The position numbers and the translations under genes are program-made. 64,000 nt of DNA from an uncultured Prevotellaceae bacterium (GTDB taxonomy: Bacteria; Bacteroidota; Bacteroidia; Bacteroidales; Bacteroidaceae), in assembly GCA_900318775.1 (NCBI GenBank), contig ONLY01000009.1, forward strand, positions 1 to 64,000. Reading direction: 5' to 3'. Of the stretch, positions 8,894 to 18,428 are shown in pieces. Numbering within the stretch: the stretch's first letter is position 1; every line of letters starts with the position of its first letter. The notes under the pieces were generated by a model. It saw only the letters and a program-made list of their open reading frames with translations. It was not told the DNA's origin and did not search any database.

Positions 8894-10225
8894 ATGGCAA
8901 CAAGTGGAAGCTTGAAGAGCACCTTGGCGGTGTCTCTCAATAACTATCTGGATGCTGGAGCTATCGTGGCTGGCGCCAGTGGCGTGACGCTGTGGCAGAA
9001 TTATCTTGGACTGAGCGAGATGCACTTGGGATGGCTGAATGCGTTGAGCGCTAATGCGCTGGGCGCTGCCATCGGTGCTATCATTGGTGGTTTCCTGGCT
9101 GATAAGTTTGGACGCAAGTTCATCTTCACTTATAATCTGCTGGTGTATATGCTGGGCGTGCTCATCATCATGCTTGCTATCAATTATCCGATGCTGCTGA
9201 CGGGTTTCCTGGTCACAGGCATCTCGGTAGGCATTGGTGTGCCTGCTTCGTGGACTTATATCTCGGAGAGCTCGGAGGTGAACAACCGAGGGAGGAACAT
9301 CTGTATCTCTCAGATGTCGTGGGGCATTGGCCCTATGTGCATCTTGCTGTTTGGCATGCTCTTTGCGCCGGGCGGATATCTGTATGCTCCTGTGGAGTCG
9401 TTAGCCCACGCCTTCATCGGCGCAGAGGCATCGCAGGCTGCTGTGGAGGTGTTTAGTTCGCGCGTGGTGTTCTTTACTCTCTTTGTTGTGGCGCTTGTGG
9501 CTTGGAACTTGCAGCGTCAGTTGCAGGAGAGTGCTGAGTTTACCGCCAGCAAGGCAAAGGACAAGAGTGGCATTGTGGAGAACATCAAACTGTTGTTTAC
9601 GAACAAGATTGCTGTGAAGACGGTGGCGTATCTGGCTGCCATCTACCTGACTTGGAACCTTGTGGCTTCGGTGATGGGCTTTTTTATGCCGCACGTATAT
9701 GAAACGGCAGGAGGTCTCAGCAACGAGAAGGCTAACATGCTGAGTTGTGTGAGCTGGGTATTTGTGGTTGTGACTACGTTCATCATCTCATTCTTTGTGG
9801 ATAAGGTGGCGCACCGCTTCTTCTATGTGTTTGGACTTGCTGCTGCGTTGACGGCATGGATTCTGATTATTGGCGGAGGTGTGTCTTCCATTATGGGTAT
9901 CTGGCTGTTCACCATCCTGTGGGGTGTGAATAATGGCAGTTCGGTGCAGGTGTTCTATGCCTTGTGGGGCTCAGAGCTGTTCCCAGCCAAGTTCCGCGCT
10001 GGTGCCCAAGGGCTGATGTTCTTCATCGTGCGTGGCCTTTCGGCCGCATGGGGCCTTGTGTTCACCTTCATCTATGGCGAGAATGGCGAGGGCTTCACCA
10101 TTGCTGCTTACTGCATGGTGGCACTGCTGCTCATCTCCCTGGTAGTAGGCTTGATAGGATTGCCTAATACGCGCGGCAAGTCGTTGGAGCAAATCACCAA
10201 GGAACGTTACGGTGAGAATATCTAA
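8894..10225 (+). CDS. MFS sugar transporter, probably for rhamnose
   Basis: A 443-residue major facilitator superfamily protein with about twelve membrane segments and the loop 2-3 motif GGFLADKFGRKF typical of sugar porters, plus SWTYISESSEVNNRGR after helix 4-5, which resembles the sugar-porter PESPR region. It lies between rhaA and rhaD in one operon, so L-rhamnose or a methyl pentose is the likely substrate, driven by protons. It is not the ten-helix RhaT permease used by E. coli. The fourth-loop insert near residues 160-190 is longer than usual. Substrate is inferred from context only. Confidence 0.85.
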   Translation: MATSGSLKSTLAVSLNNYLDAGAIVAGASGVTLWQNYLGLSEMHLGWLNALSANALGAAIGAIIGGFLADKFGRKFIFTYNLLVYMLGVLIIMLAINYPMLLTGFLVTGISVGIGVPASWTYISESSEVNNRGRNICISQMSWGIGPMCILLFGMLFAPGGYLYAPVESLAHAFIGAEASQAAVEVFSSRVVFFTLFVVALVAWNLQRQLQESAEFTASKAKDKSGIVENIKLLFTNKIAVKTVAYLAAIYLTWNLVASVMGFFMPHVYETAGGLSNEKANMLSCVSWVFVVVTTFIISFFVDKVAHRFFYVFGLAAALTAWILIIGGGVSSIMGIWLFTILWGVNNGSSVQVFYALWGSELFPAKFRAGAQGLMFFIVRGLSAAWGLVFTFIYGENGEGFTIAAYCMVALLLISLVVGLIGLPNTRGKSLEQITKERYGENI

Positions 10226-10232
10226 CCCATCT

Positions 10233-10256
10233 GTGATAACGATATAATGTATTAAC
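10233..10256 (+). repeat. 24-nt motif upstream of rhaD (copy 2)
   Basis: Starts GTGATAACGATATAATG and ends TTAAC; near-identical to 7539-7562 upstream of rhaA. It ends 10 bases before the rhaD ATG, where a ribosome would bind, although Bacteroidetes rarely use Shine-Dalgarno pairing. Confidence 0.5.
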
Positions 10257-10266
10257 AACAATAAAG

Positions 10267-11088
10267 ATGAAAAGTATTTTAGACAACCGTCCAGGCTTGA
10301 AGGCTGTGATTGACCAGATTGCTGAGGTTACAGGCTATCTGTGGCAAAAGGGCTGGGCTGAACGGAATGGAGGTAACATCACAGTGAATGTGACCGAGTT
10401 TATGGATGATGAGTGCAAGGCCATGAAGGCAATCGCTCCTGTGAAGCAGATAGGCATGGTGCTGCCCCAGTTGAAGGGCAAGTATTTCTACTGCAAGGGC
10501 ACGGGCAAGCGTATGCGCGACTTGGCGCGTTGGCCTATGCAGAACGGCTCTATCGTGCGTATCTGTGACGACTGCGCTAGCTATGAAATCATTGCCGATG
10601 AACCCGTGGTGCCCACATCCGAATTGCCGACACATCTGGCGTTGCAGAACTATCTGTTGGAAACGGGCTCTTGCTATAAGGCAACGCTGCATACACACCC
10701 CATTGAATTGGTGGCGATGAGCCATATCCAGCGGTTCTTGAAGGGTGATGAGATGACGCGAGTGCTGTGGTCGATGATTCCAGAAACGCTTGCCTTTGCT
10801 CCTCTTGGTATCGGCATTGTGCCTTATGCGCTACCATCATCGGTGGAACTGGCTGAGGCTACGCTGGAGCAGATTAAGACCCATGATGTGGTGCTGTGGG
10901 AAAAGCATGGCACCGTGGCTGTAGGCACAGATATCATGGATGCCTTTGACCAGACAGACGTGCTCTGCAAGGCAGCAAACATCTACATGTGTGCCCGCAA
11001 CATGGGTAGCGAGCCCGATGGCATGACGGATGCAGCCATGAAGGAGGTGCAGGATGTGTTCAACCTGCCGAAAAAGAGACCCTGCTAA
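10267..11088 (+). CDS. rhaD: rhamnulose-1-phosphate aldolase
   Basis: Class II zinc aldolase that splits L-rhamnulose 1-phosphate into dihydroxyacetone phosphate and L-lactaldehyde. The 273 residues compare with 274 in E. coli. The zinc ligands are visible in LHTHPIELVAMSH (about residues 140-152) and in the downstream WEKHGTVAVG segment, and the early ERNGGNITVN motif is the phosphate-binding region. It is the last gene of the rha operon and converges on the regulator gene, whose end lies 25 bases away. Confidence 0.95.
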   Translation: MKSILDNRPGLKAVIDQIAEVTGYLWQKGWAERNGGNITVNVTEFMDDECKAMKAIAPVKQIGMVLPQLKGKYFYCKGTGKRMRDLARWPMQNGSIVRICDDCASYEIIADEPVVPTSELPTHLALQNYLLETGSCYKATLHTHPIELVAMSHIQRFLKGDEMTRVLWSMIPETLAFAPLGIGIVPYALPSSVELAEATLEQIKTHDVVLWEKHGTVAVGTDIMDAFDQTDVLCKAANIYMCARNMGSEPDGMTDAAMKEVQDVFNLPKKRPC

Positions 11089-11113
11089 AGAGTCGCAGGT
11101 GGCTTGAGATTGC

Positions 11114-13669
11114 TTAGGTTTCACCTTTAGCCTCGTCCCTGTATTGTCGTGGGGAGCAATTGTATTCGTCCTTGAAACACTTGGCGAAGTATTGAGGAGA
11201 GGTGAATCCAACTTTATAAGCGATTTCTGTGATAGAAGCGGTGGAACTTGTCAAGAGTTCCATCGCTTTTGTTAGGCGATAGTGCTTGATGTAGTCGGAA
11301 GGCGTCAGATTGGAGTGACACCGGAACTTGCGGTACATGTTCATGCGACTCATGCCCAAGTCGCGGCTCAGCTCGTTGACGTCATAGGCGTTGTTGTCTA
11401 GATTCTTTTGTACTAGCGCTTCCACTTGCTGCAAGAATGGGTCTTTTTCTTCGGTTGCAGAAGAAAGGACTGTCGCAGTGGTGACTGAAACGTCATCAGG
11501 CATGGCGTGTGCAAGTGCTTTTGCGTTGATATTCCTCGTCCGTGTGAACCACTGTGTGATGCCTCCTGCGAGGGCAAGTACTGCTGCAGTGTAGATGCAC
11601 CATGCCCACCATTGTAGCCACCATGGGCGTGGTATTTCGAAGTGAAATACCTCCTGCGCATGATGCCAGACACCAAACTCGTCGGTGGCTCTTGCGTACA
11701 GCGTGTGTGAGCCATAACCAGCATCGGTAATTGTGATGGTGTTTTCGCCAACTGGCAACTTAATCCACTCTTGCGATGTGTCTATACGGTAGGCGTACTG
11801 GATAATCGGTGCATGCAAATGGTCCATGGTGGAGATGCTGATGCTTTGGAGCGTGTCGTACCGAGTCACAATAATGGGCACATCGGGTTGCTTCTTGTCC
11901 AGAGCTTTACAACTGCCGATAAGGCAGAATGCTCCGATGCCTCCGATGCAGATGCTGTCGCCTGTGAGGGTGATGTCGGTGAAGTAGTCCATATGGATGC
12001 TGGGGTCGGATGCGCTCAGTGTGCGGTAGGCACCAGTCTTGGGGCTGCGCTCGGTGATTGTCAGCTCGTTCAGTGTCCATTCGTGCCCGTATGTGTCAAT
12101 GATTGTCTTGGAGGCCTTGGGGTCTAGGGTATATGCTGCCACGTTGTTTTTGGTCTTTCGCCATTGACCATTAGTCCAATGCCTGCAGCGTAAGTGTCCC
12201 ACTTGTTGCACAATACCGATTGAGTCCGTGAGTTTCGTCACGGTCTTTTTGTGGTAGTTGTAAAGGAAAACTTGTTTCTCGGTGCCAATGAGTAACTGTC
12301 CGTTGCCTTCGTCGGACAATGCTGAGATGTAGTTGGGCATCAGCGCCTCTTTCACCTCTTCCCAATGGATTATCATGCCCTCATTCCAAGCGTGGATGAG
12401 TTTCTTTCCATTGCAAGTCCACACTCCTTTTTGTGCCTTGCATCTCGATAGGGACTTCTGGGTGCTGAGCGGGGTGGGGACGGCCTCGTTGGCCATGAAG
12501 GCAAGCTGGCCTGTCGCTGGGTTGTATAGTGAAAGGCGAGTTCGGTTCTGGTATATCCAGAAGAAACCATCCTCCGGAGCAATTTCGTTTACCATGATTT
12601 TATAACCCGTCTGTTGGGTCATGGAGGGGACTTCGTCGCGATAGATAGGGCTGTTGTTAGGACTGTTGGAAAGAATAAATGTGTGGGGGGAGTAGCCAGG
12701 CACCCAGATGTTCCCCTTCCTGTCGGAACAAAGTTTGTTGATGAGTTTCTTGCCTGCAGGGACGGAACTGCTGGTGGCATAACGAATCAGGTGAAAGGTT
12801 TGTCTGCCATTCTCAATTGGCTCTTTGACAATCCGGTAGGCATAGACATCGTCCATTGTTGCCGCCCAAAGGATGCCGCTCTGTACATCCAGCTGCATGT
12901 TATGGATTTCGCTGCCAAACCGCTGTTTCTCAGTAGTGACTATTGTTGCCGTTTCTGGCGTCATGTCGGGGTACTTCACAATGCCGCCTCCCCAGGTTCC
13001 GACCCAGTAGCAGTGGTGTAGCGTGTCTTCCAGCACATAGCTGGCGGCATAAGGGTAAGTCCATTCTCGATGGGTCAGTTGGTCGGTCTTGGGATTGATG
13101 GTGGCTAATCCCCCACGCAAGATAGTGAGCCAGAGAGTTCCCTTTGAATCCAGCGTCATCTCTTTCACTTCTTCGCGTTTGTTATTTCCAATGCTCAAGA
13201 CCTTCTGTACTTTGCCACTGGGAGAGATTTTTATGACGTGTTGCTGTACGCCAACCCATACATGACCGTCGTCTGTCACTCCGATGCAGTTCGTCTTCTT
13301 TGCCTTTACATGCTCTTCGTCCACTTTGTGCACCCTATTCTTCTTTTTGTCGAGGAAGAATACACCTGCGCGTGTCCCAAACCATATTTTGCCCTCTTGG
13401 TCTTCTGCTAAGCAAGTGATTTCGTTGCTCGTCATCAGCCCTTTGCCTTTGCCCTGGCTGTTGTATGTGGTGATGTGATAGCCGTCGTCGTAGCATAGAC
13501 CGCCCCCTGCTGTACCATACCACATGTAGCCTTCGTGGTCTTGGAGAATGACATTGACATTGGCCACAGGCAGTTGCTTTTGATTGGGCAACGGCAAGTA
13601 AGTGATGCTCTGTGCGTGTGCACATAGGTTGCAAAGTAGTAAGGTAATGGTCAACAGTAAAGAGCGCAT
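11114..13669 (-). CDS. membrane propeller-AraC regulator lacking kinase and receiver domains
   Basis: An 851-residue one-component sensor. Order: signal peptide (1-20), periplasmic two-component-regulator propeller repeats (about 25-590; e.g. EGYMWYGTAGGGLCYDDG, EGKIWFGTRAGVFFLD), a Y_Y_Y-type domain (about 600-680), one membrane helix (about 684-708), a 36-residue linker, and an AraC helix-turn-helix domain (about 745-848; GMSRMNMYRKFRCHSNLTPS and ITEIAYKVGFTSPQYFAKCFK). Classical hybrid two-component systems carry a histidine kinase and a receiver between the membrane helix and the AraC domain. Both are absent here. It lies between the rha operon and the divergent lyase/GH2 operon and is the likely regulator of both, sensing a pectin fragment in the periplasm. 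Confidence 0.9.
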   Translation of the reverse strand: MRSLLLTITLLLCNLCAHAQSITYLPLPNQKQLPVANVNVILQDHEGYMWYGTAGGGLCYDDGYHITTYNSQGKGKGLMTSNEITCLAEDQEGKIWFGTRAGVFFLDKKKNRVHKVDEEHVKAKKTNCIGVTDDGHVWVGVQQHVIKISPSGKVQKVLSIGNNKREEVKEMTLDSKGTLWLTILRGGLATINPKTDQLTHREWTYPYAASYVLEDTLHHCYWVGTWGGGIVKYPDMTPETATIVTTEKQRFGSEIHNMQLDVQSGILWAATMDDVYAYRIVKEPIENGRQTFHLIRYATSSSVPAGKKLINKLCSDRKGNIWVPGYSPHTFILSNSPNNSPIYRDEVPSMTQQTGYKIMVNEIAPEDGFFWIYQNRTRLSLYNPATGQLAFMANEAVPTPLSTQKSLSRCKAQKGVWTCNGKKLIHAWNEGMIIHWEEVKEALMPNYISALSDEGNGQLLIGTEKQVFLYNYHKKTVTKLTDSIGIVQQVGHLRCRHWTNGQWRKTKNNVAAYTLDPKASKTIIDTYGHEWTLNELTITERSPKTGAYRTLSASDPSIHMDYFTDITLTGDSICIGGIGAFCLIGSCKALDKKQPDVPIIVTRYDTLQSISISTMDHLHAPIIQYAYRIDTSQEWIKLPVGENTITITDAGYGSHTLYARATDEFGVWHHAQEVFHFEIPRPWWLQWWAWCIYTAAVLALAGGITQWFTRTRNINAKALAHAMPDDVSVTTATVLSSATEEKDPFLQQVEALVQKNLDNNAYDVNELSRDLGMSRMNMYRKFRCHSNLTPSDYIKHYRLTKAMELLTSSTASITEIAYKVGFTSPQYFAKCFKDEYNCSPRQYRDEAKGET

Positions 13670-13687
13670 ATTGAGTCGTTTTGTTCA

Positions 13688-13695
13688 CAAAAGTA
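13688..13695 (-). promoter_or_regulatory. regulator promoter, -7 element
   Basis: TACTTTTG on the minus strand, 18 bases upstream of the regulator start codon; fits TAnnTTTG. Confidence 0.55.
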
Positions 13696-13780
13696 GATAT
13701 TCTTGCTCGTTTGGCCTTGCTTTGGTACGATTTTATACGTTTTTGCAATGATTTTTACCCACTTCCGATGCTCAAACGGC

Positions 13781-13788
13781 TACCTTTG
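13781..13788 (+). promoter_or_regulatory. lyase operon promoter, -7 element
   Basis: TACCTTTG, 32 bases upstream of the rhamnogalacturonan lyase start. The 150-base gap shared with the divergent regulator is the obvious place for its operator. Confidence 0.65.
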
Positions 13789-13820
13789 CAGCAGAATTAT
13801 CAACTAACAGATACCTATTT

Positions 13821-16800
13821 ATGATGAAAAGATTTTTCCTTCTCATGTTGACGTTGACCTTGTCTTCGTCGTTTATGTTCGCCCAGCGTCTTCAGCAGAA
13901 GATGGGGCGTGGCGTTGTGGCTGTGAACCGTAGTGGCTCATCCATCCGTTCCGTCACCTCCACAGGTGGACAAGGCAACCTCATTTCGTGGCGCAAACTG
14001 GCGCAGGAACCAGAAGGCACTACATATAACGTGTATAGGCGCACGGTGGGGACTGCATCGTGGACGAAGGTGAACAGCACTCCGCTGAAAAAGACCAACT
14101 ATGCACCTTCGAGCCTGACCGCTGACACCGAGTATGCTGTGACGGCTATTGTCAACGGTGTAGAAGGAGAGATGAGCGAGCCGTTCCTCTACAAGACTCA
14201 ACCATATCCCAACGTATGGTTCAACTTCGATTTCGACGACGAGGTCATCAAGCGTAACGACTATCGTACCAAGTTCGTATGGCCGATGGATTTGGATGGC
14301 AATGGAGAGTATGACGCTGTAGTGGTGGACCGCCTCTTTGCAGGAGCTGCCTCTGGTGAAGAGGATACGGAGAACACGGCCACAACCTCTCATAAGATTC
14401 AGGCTTACAAGTTCGATGGTACCCTGTTGTGGACGGTGGATATGGGACCTAACATGAATATCTGTGCAGGTCAGAACGATATGGTGGTGGCTTACGACAT
14501 TAACTGCGACGGCAAGTGCGAGGTCATCATCAAGAGTTGTGATGGCACGCGCTTCTGGGATAAAGCCAACGAGACTTGGGGAAAGTATGTGGGTGGCAGC
14601 GATAATGCTGATGTCGATGGCGACGGTATCGTGGACTATCGTACCCAATCATCACGTAACCGACCTTTCTACGTTTCTGTGATAGATGGCGCCACAGGTG
14701 CCGAAATTGCATGGAACGAACTGAAGTACAGCGAAGTGCATGATGGTAGTGACACTTACACACGCACCAACCGTTCCAACTATATGAGCGATGGCTATGC
14801 CGCTATGGATGGTCACTTCTCCATCTGCTATCTCGATGGTATTCACCCCTATCTGGTGATGGAGTGCCTTGACCGTGACAACAACAAGACCCACCACAAC
14901 TATGTGTTTGCGTGGGGATATGACTGGAATGCTGGTCAGCCTTCCAACTGGCACCACATGAAGACCTGGAGCCGTAACGATAAGACACCTTGGCCTGCCG
15001 AATTCCACATGCTGCGTGTGGCTGATGTGGATGGCGACGGTTGTGACGAGATGCTGCAAGGTGGCTATAGCGTCAACCCGCTGACGGGATGGTTCAAGAG
15101 TCCGGGCATCGGACATGGTGACCGCTACATCGTGAGCGACATCGACCCCGACCGTCCAGGTATGGAGGTGTTTGCCATTCAGCAGTCAGCCTTGTTGGGT
15201 CAGTTGCTCTACGATGCTGCCACAGCCGAGCGCATCAAGGAGTGGTATCTGCCCAGCGTGTACGATGTAGGGCGTGGTGCCTGCATGGACATCGACCCTG
15301 CCCACAAAGGCTATGAGATATATAGTTTCACAGACGATTATATTTATGATTGTAAGGGCGATGCCACCAGCAATACGCGCTCTGCATGTGGCATCTCCAC
15401 CATGTTTGAAGGTGTGTGGTGGAATGGCGACCTGCAACGCGAAGAACTCAGTTCGCCTGGTGGCAGCAACTGGGGCACTAACCTGATGATTACCCAAGTG
15501 CTGAACAAGGCGCGTCTGGTGGAGTTCTCGCAAGAGTCCGCTTGGGCAACACATGGTGGCACAGGAACCCGTCCTGCCTTCATGGGCGATATCAAGGGTG
15601 ACTGGCGTGAGGAGATTATCTTGCCCAAGCAGAATGAGAGTAGCTGTACAGGTCTGGTGGGCTATACAACCAACATGCCCACCGACTACAGCATCTATTG
15701 CCTGCAGCAAGACCCTCACTATCGTGGCGACTGCACTACACGCGGCTACTACCAGCATCCCAACACCAGCTTCTATCTGGGTGGCGACATGCCGATGCCT
15801 CCACTTCCTCCGACACTTGAGGCTGAACTCCGCTATCAGTCGGGCGCATGGACGGTTGGTGCAGGTGGCTTCACGTCTTTCGACCAAACTCAAAGTTTGG
15901 CATACGTTGATGGCAAGAGCGTCATGTTTGACATTAGTGCTGCAAACACGACCGTTGACATCACCAGCGAAGTGAAGCCCAGCGCCACCTATCTGATGAA
16001 TCCGTTGAAGAAGAACTTCGTGCTGAATGGCACCATTGCTGGTGAGGGTATTGTGGTGAAGTCGCAGCAAGGAACCGCCACCATCAATGGCGATCTTAAG
16101 ACCACGGGCAAGACCATCATCAGCGAAGGCACTTTGGCGCTGAATGGTGCTATGACTGGTGCACTTGAACTGCGTGCTAAGGGCACCTTGGCTGGCAATG
16201 CTGTGTTGAATGGCGATGCCACATTCGAGGGTGGCTTGAACTATGAGGGTTGCCGATTGTCTCCTGGCACTTCCGATCAGCCATTTGGTGTCATCACATC
16301 CAATAAGAACCTCACCCTCTCAGGCAATGTCTATCTGGAAATGAACCTGCAGACTCACGGTGAGGTGAAATGCGACCTGCTCCAGGTGAATGGTGACCTG
16401 ACTTTCCAAAAGACCAATACCTTCACCATCGTTCTTGCCGAGGATGTACCTGCTGCCGGCGAGTATGTGCTGGCTGAGTGTACGGGTACTCTGACAGCCA
16501 ATGCTGCCAACATCCAGGTGCGTGGCCTTGTCGGTTTGAACTATGTTTTTGAGGTGAGGGAGAAGCAGATTGTGCTCATCGTGCGCGACACTCGCGAACC
16601 TGCACTCGGTGTGGTGTGGACAGGTGCCGAAAGTGCCAAGTGGGATTATCAGACCAACAATTTCGCCCTAAACGGTGAACCAACAGCCTTTGTGGCAAAC
16701 GATGAGGTACTCTTCAACGACGATGCCACCACACGCACCATCACTCTGACCGACATGATGGTGACGAATGGTGTGCGTTTTGCCCACAACACAGGCACCT

Positions 16801-18428
16801 ACACCTTCAACGGCACCGATGGCGGCTTTAGTGGCGAAGGCGACTTCGTGGTGAATGGCAAGGGCTCCATCGTGCTCAATGCCGCCAAGAGCGACTACAC
16901 AGGCAAGACCATCCTCAACAACGGCTCTGTCACCGTGAAGAACTTGGAGATGAAGGACACCCCCAGCTGCTTTGGAGCTGGTACAGCCATTGAGATAGGT
17001 AAGGCAACCCTGACCATCAACAACACCAACGCTGCCACTGACCGCACCATCACCCTGACCGACTCTGCTACCATCAATATCCCCAGCGGTTCCGCTACTT
17101 TCAAGTCTGCGATGACAGGCACCAAGGGTGTGCTTGTGAAGAAAGGAAATGGACAGCTCAACCTCACCTACGGAGGCACCAACGGTTATGCCGGGGCCGT
17201 GCTCTATGCAGGTACGTTGGCACAAGGTGCTTGGAACGCCACGTTAGGTAAGTCTGGCTCATCCATCGACGTAGCAGGCAACGCTTCCATCTCTGTGTTC
17301 AACAACAACTCGACCAGCGCGGTGCCAACGTTGACCAATTCCATCAATGTACAGAAAGGCAAGACGCTCACCCTCAACACAGGTCAGCGTTGCAAGATTC
17401 AGGGACGACTCACAGGTGAGGGTACCGTGAAAATCAGTTTCCCTTATGTGCGTGGCGATTTCGAGACCAACTGCGCAGCCTTCGAGGGCAAACTCAACCC
17501 TACCAGCGGACAGTTCCGCATCTCCAATACGCTCGACCTCTCTAAGGGTACCTTTGAATTGGGTGCAGGCGTGTATGTGGCGAATGTGAAGAGCCAGAGT
17601 GCTACGGAAGAAAGCCGTACGAATAAGATTGGTGCTTTGCAGAGCACGGCAACGGATGCTTCGTTTGGCACAGGTACGTGGAACGTGGGTTATCTGGGTA
17701 TGAACACAACGTTTGCTGGCAAGTTTAACTCATCTGCTCCGCTCAATAAGTATGGCGAGGGTGTGCTGACGCTGACGGGTGCATCTGAAAACAGCATCAA
17801 CATCTATGCCGGAGAACTTCAGGCACAGAACACCTCGGCTCCAATTACCTCGGGTACTATCACCGTGCGTGATGGCGGTTTGCTGGCTGGCACAGGACAA
17901 GTGAAGAATGTAACGGTACAGAAGGGTGGTACCCTAGGTGCAGGCAAATCAGCCACAGCCGTGGGAACACTCACCGTAACTGGCAACCTGACCATGAATA
18001 CAGGCTCCTTCCTTCGTGTGCGCACTCGCTCCACCGCAACGAAAACCAATACAGATGCTTTCAAGGTGGCAGGGAATGTGAAACTGACCTCTCCCACCAT
18101 CGACTTGACCGCGCAACTCAACGCGAACTACACCTATGTGGAGGGTGCCGAACTCAAGGTGTTCGCAGGCGATGGCGACATCACCATCACGGGCGAGGTG
18201 ACGCTGTTGCCCGAAATCCCGATGCCGGGTTATCTGTGGGACACGTCCGCTTTGGCTACCGAGGGTGTTATTCGCATTGTGGCTGATCCTGTGGGCATCC
18301 ATGAACTCTCTGCGGAGAACTTGACGGAAAATGATGTGGTTTACGATTTGGCAGGTCGTCGTGTCAAGACCATCACGCATGCTGGAACGTATGTAGTGAA
18401 CGGTAGAAAAGTGTATATCAAGAAATGA
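13821..18428 (+). CDS. secreted PL11 rhamnogalacturonan lyase with autotransporter-like repeat tail
   Basis: 1,535 residues. Signal peptide 1-21 (ends FMFAQ). Residues about 22-650 are a family 11 polysaccharide lyase that cleaves the rhamnose-galacturonate backbone of rhamnogalacturonan-I. Typical features are the opening GRGVVAVNRSGSSIRSV and calcium-binding loops of the propeller (DLDGNGEYD, DINCDGKCE, DVDGDGIVD, DVDGDGCDE). Residues about 690-1470 are repetitive, beta-helix-like segments (e.g. ISEGTLALNGAMTGALEL) resembling passenger repeats of autotransporters. The last 55 residues (NDVVYDLAGRRVKT...YVVNGRKVYIKK) form a C-terminal sorting-type domain like those of Bacteroidales secreted enzymes. 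PL11 lyases are normally near 600-650 residues, so the tail is unusual. Its stop overlaps the next start. Confidence 0.9.
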   Translation: MMKRFFLLMLTLTLSSSFMFAQRLQQKMGRGVVAVNRSGSSIRSVTSTGGQGNLISWRKLAQEPEGTTYNVYRRTVGTASWTKVNSTPLKKTNYAPSSLTADTEYAVTAIVNGVEGEMSEPFLYKTQPYPNVWFNFDFDDEVIKRNDYRTKFVWPMDLDGNGEYDAVVVDRLFAGAASGEEDTENTATTSHKIQAYKFDGTLLWTVDMGPNMNICAGQNDMVVAYDINCDGKCEVIIKSCDGTRFWDKANETWGKYVGGSDNADVDGDGIVDYRTQSSRNRPFYVSVIDGATGAEIAWNELKYSEVHDGSDTYTRTNRSNYMSDGYAAMDGHFSICYLDGIHPYLVMECLDRDNNKTHHNYVFAWGYDWNAGQPSNWHHMKTWSRNDKTPWPAEFHMLRVADVDGDGCDEMLQGGYSVNPLTGWFKSPGIGHGDRYIVSDIDPDRPGMEVFAIQQSALLGQLLYDAATAERIKEWYLPSVYDVGRGACMDIDPAHKGYEIYSFTDDYIYDCKGDATSNTRSACGISTMFEGVWWNGDLQREELSSPGGSNWGTNLMITQVLNKARLVEFSQESAWATHGGTGTRPAFMGDIKGDWREEIILPKQNESSCTGLVGYTTNMPTDYSIYCLQQDPHYRGDCTTRGYYQHPNTSFYLGGDMPMPPLPPTLEAELRYQSGAWTVGAGGFTSFDQTQSLAYVDGKSVMFDISAANTTVDITSEVKPSATYLMNPLKKNFVLNGTIAGEGIVVKSQQGTATINGDLKTTGKTIISEGTLALNGAMTGALELRAKGTLAGNAVLNGDATFEGGLNYEGCRLSPGTSDQPFGVITSNKNLTLSGNVYLEMNLQTHGEVKCDLLQVNGDLTFQKTNTFTIVLAEDVPAAGEYVLAECTGTLTANAANIQVRGLVGLNYVFEVREKQIVLIVRDTREPALGVVWTGAESAKWDYQTNNFALNGEPTAFVANDEVLFNDDATTRTITLTDMMVTNGVRFAHNTGTYTFNGTDGGFSGEGDFVVNGKGSIVLNAAKSDYTGKTILNNGSVTVKNLEMKDTPSCFGAGTAIEIGKATLTINNTNAATDRTITLTDSATINIPSGSATFKSAMTGTKGVLVKKGNGQLNLTYGGTNGYAGAVLYAGTLAQGAWNATLGKSGSSIDVAGNASISVFNNNSTSAVPTLTNSINVQKGKTLTLNTGQRCKIQGRLTGEGTVKISFPYVRGDFETNCAAFEGKLNPTSGQFRISNTLDLSKGTFELGAGVYVANVKSQSATEESRTNKIGALQSTATDASFGTGTWNVGYLGMNTTFAGKFNSSAPLNKYGEGVLTLTGASENSINIYAGELQAQNTSAPITSGTITVRDGGLLAGTGQVKNVTVQKGGTLGAGKSATAVGTLTVTGNLTMNTGSFLRVRTRSTATKTNTDAFKVAGNVKLTSPTIDLTAQLNANYTYVEGAELKVFAGDGDITITGEVTLLPEIPMPGYLWDTSALATEGVIRIVADPVGIHELSAENLTENDVVYDLAGRRVKTITHAGTYVVNGRKVYIKK

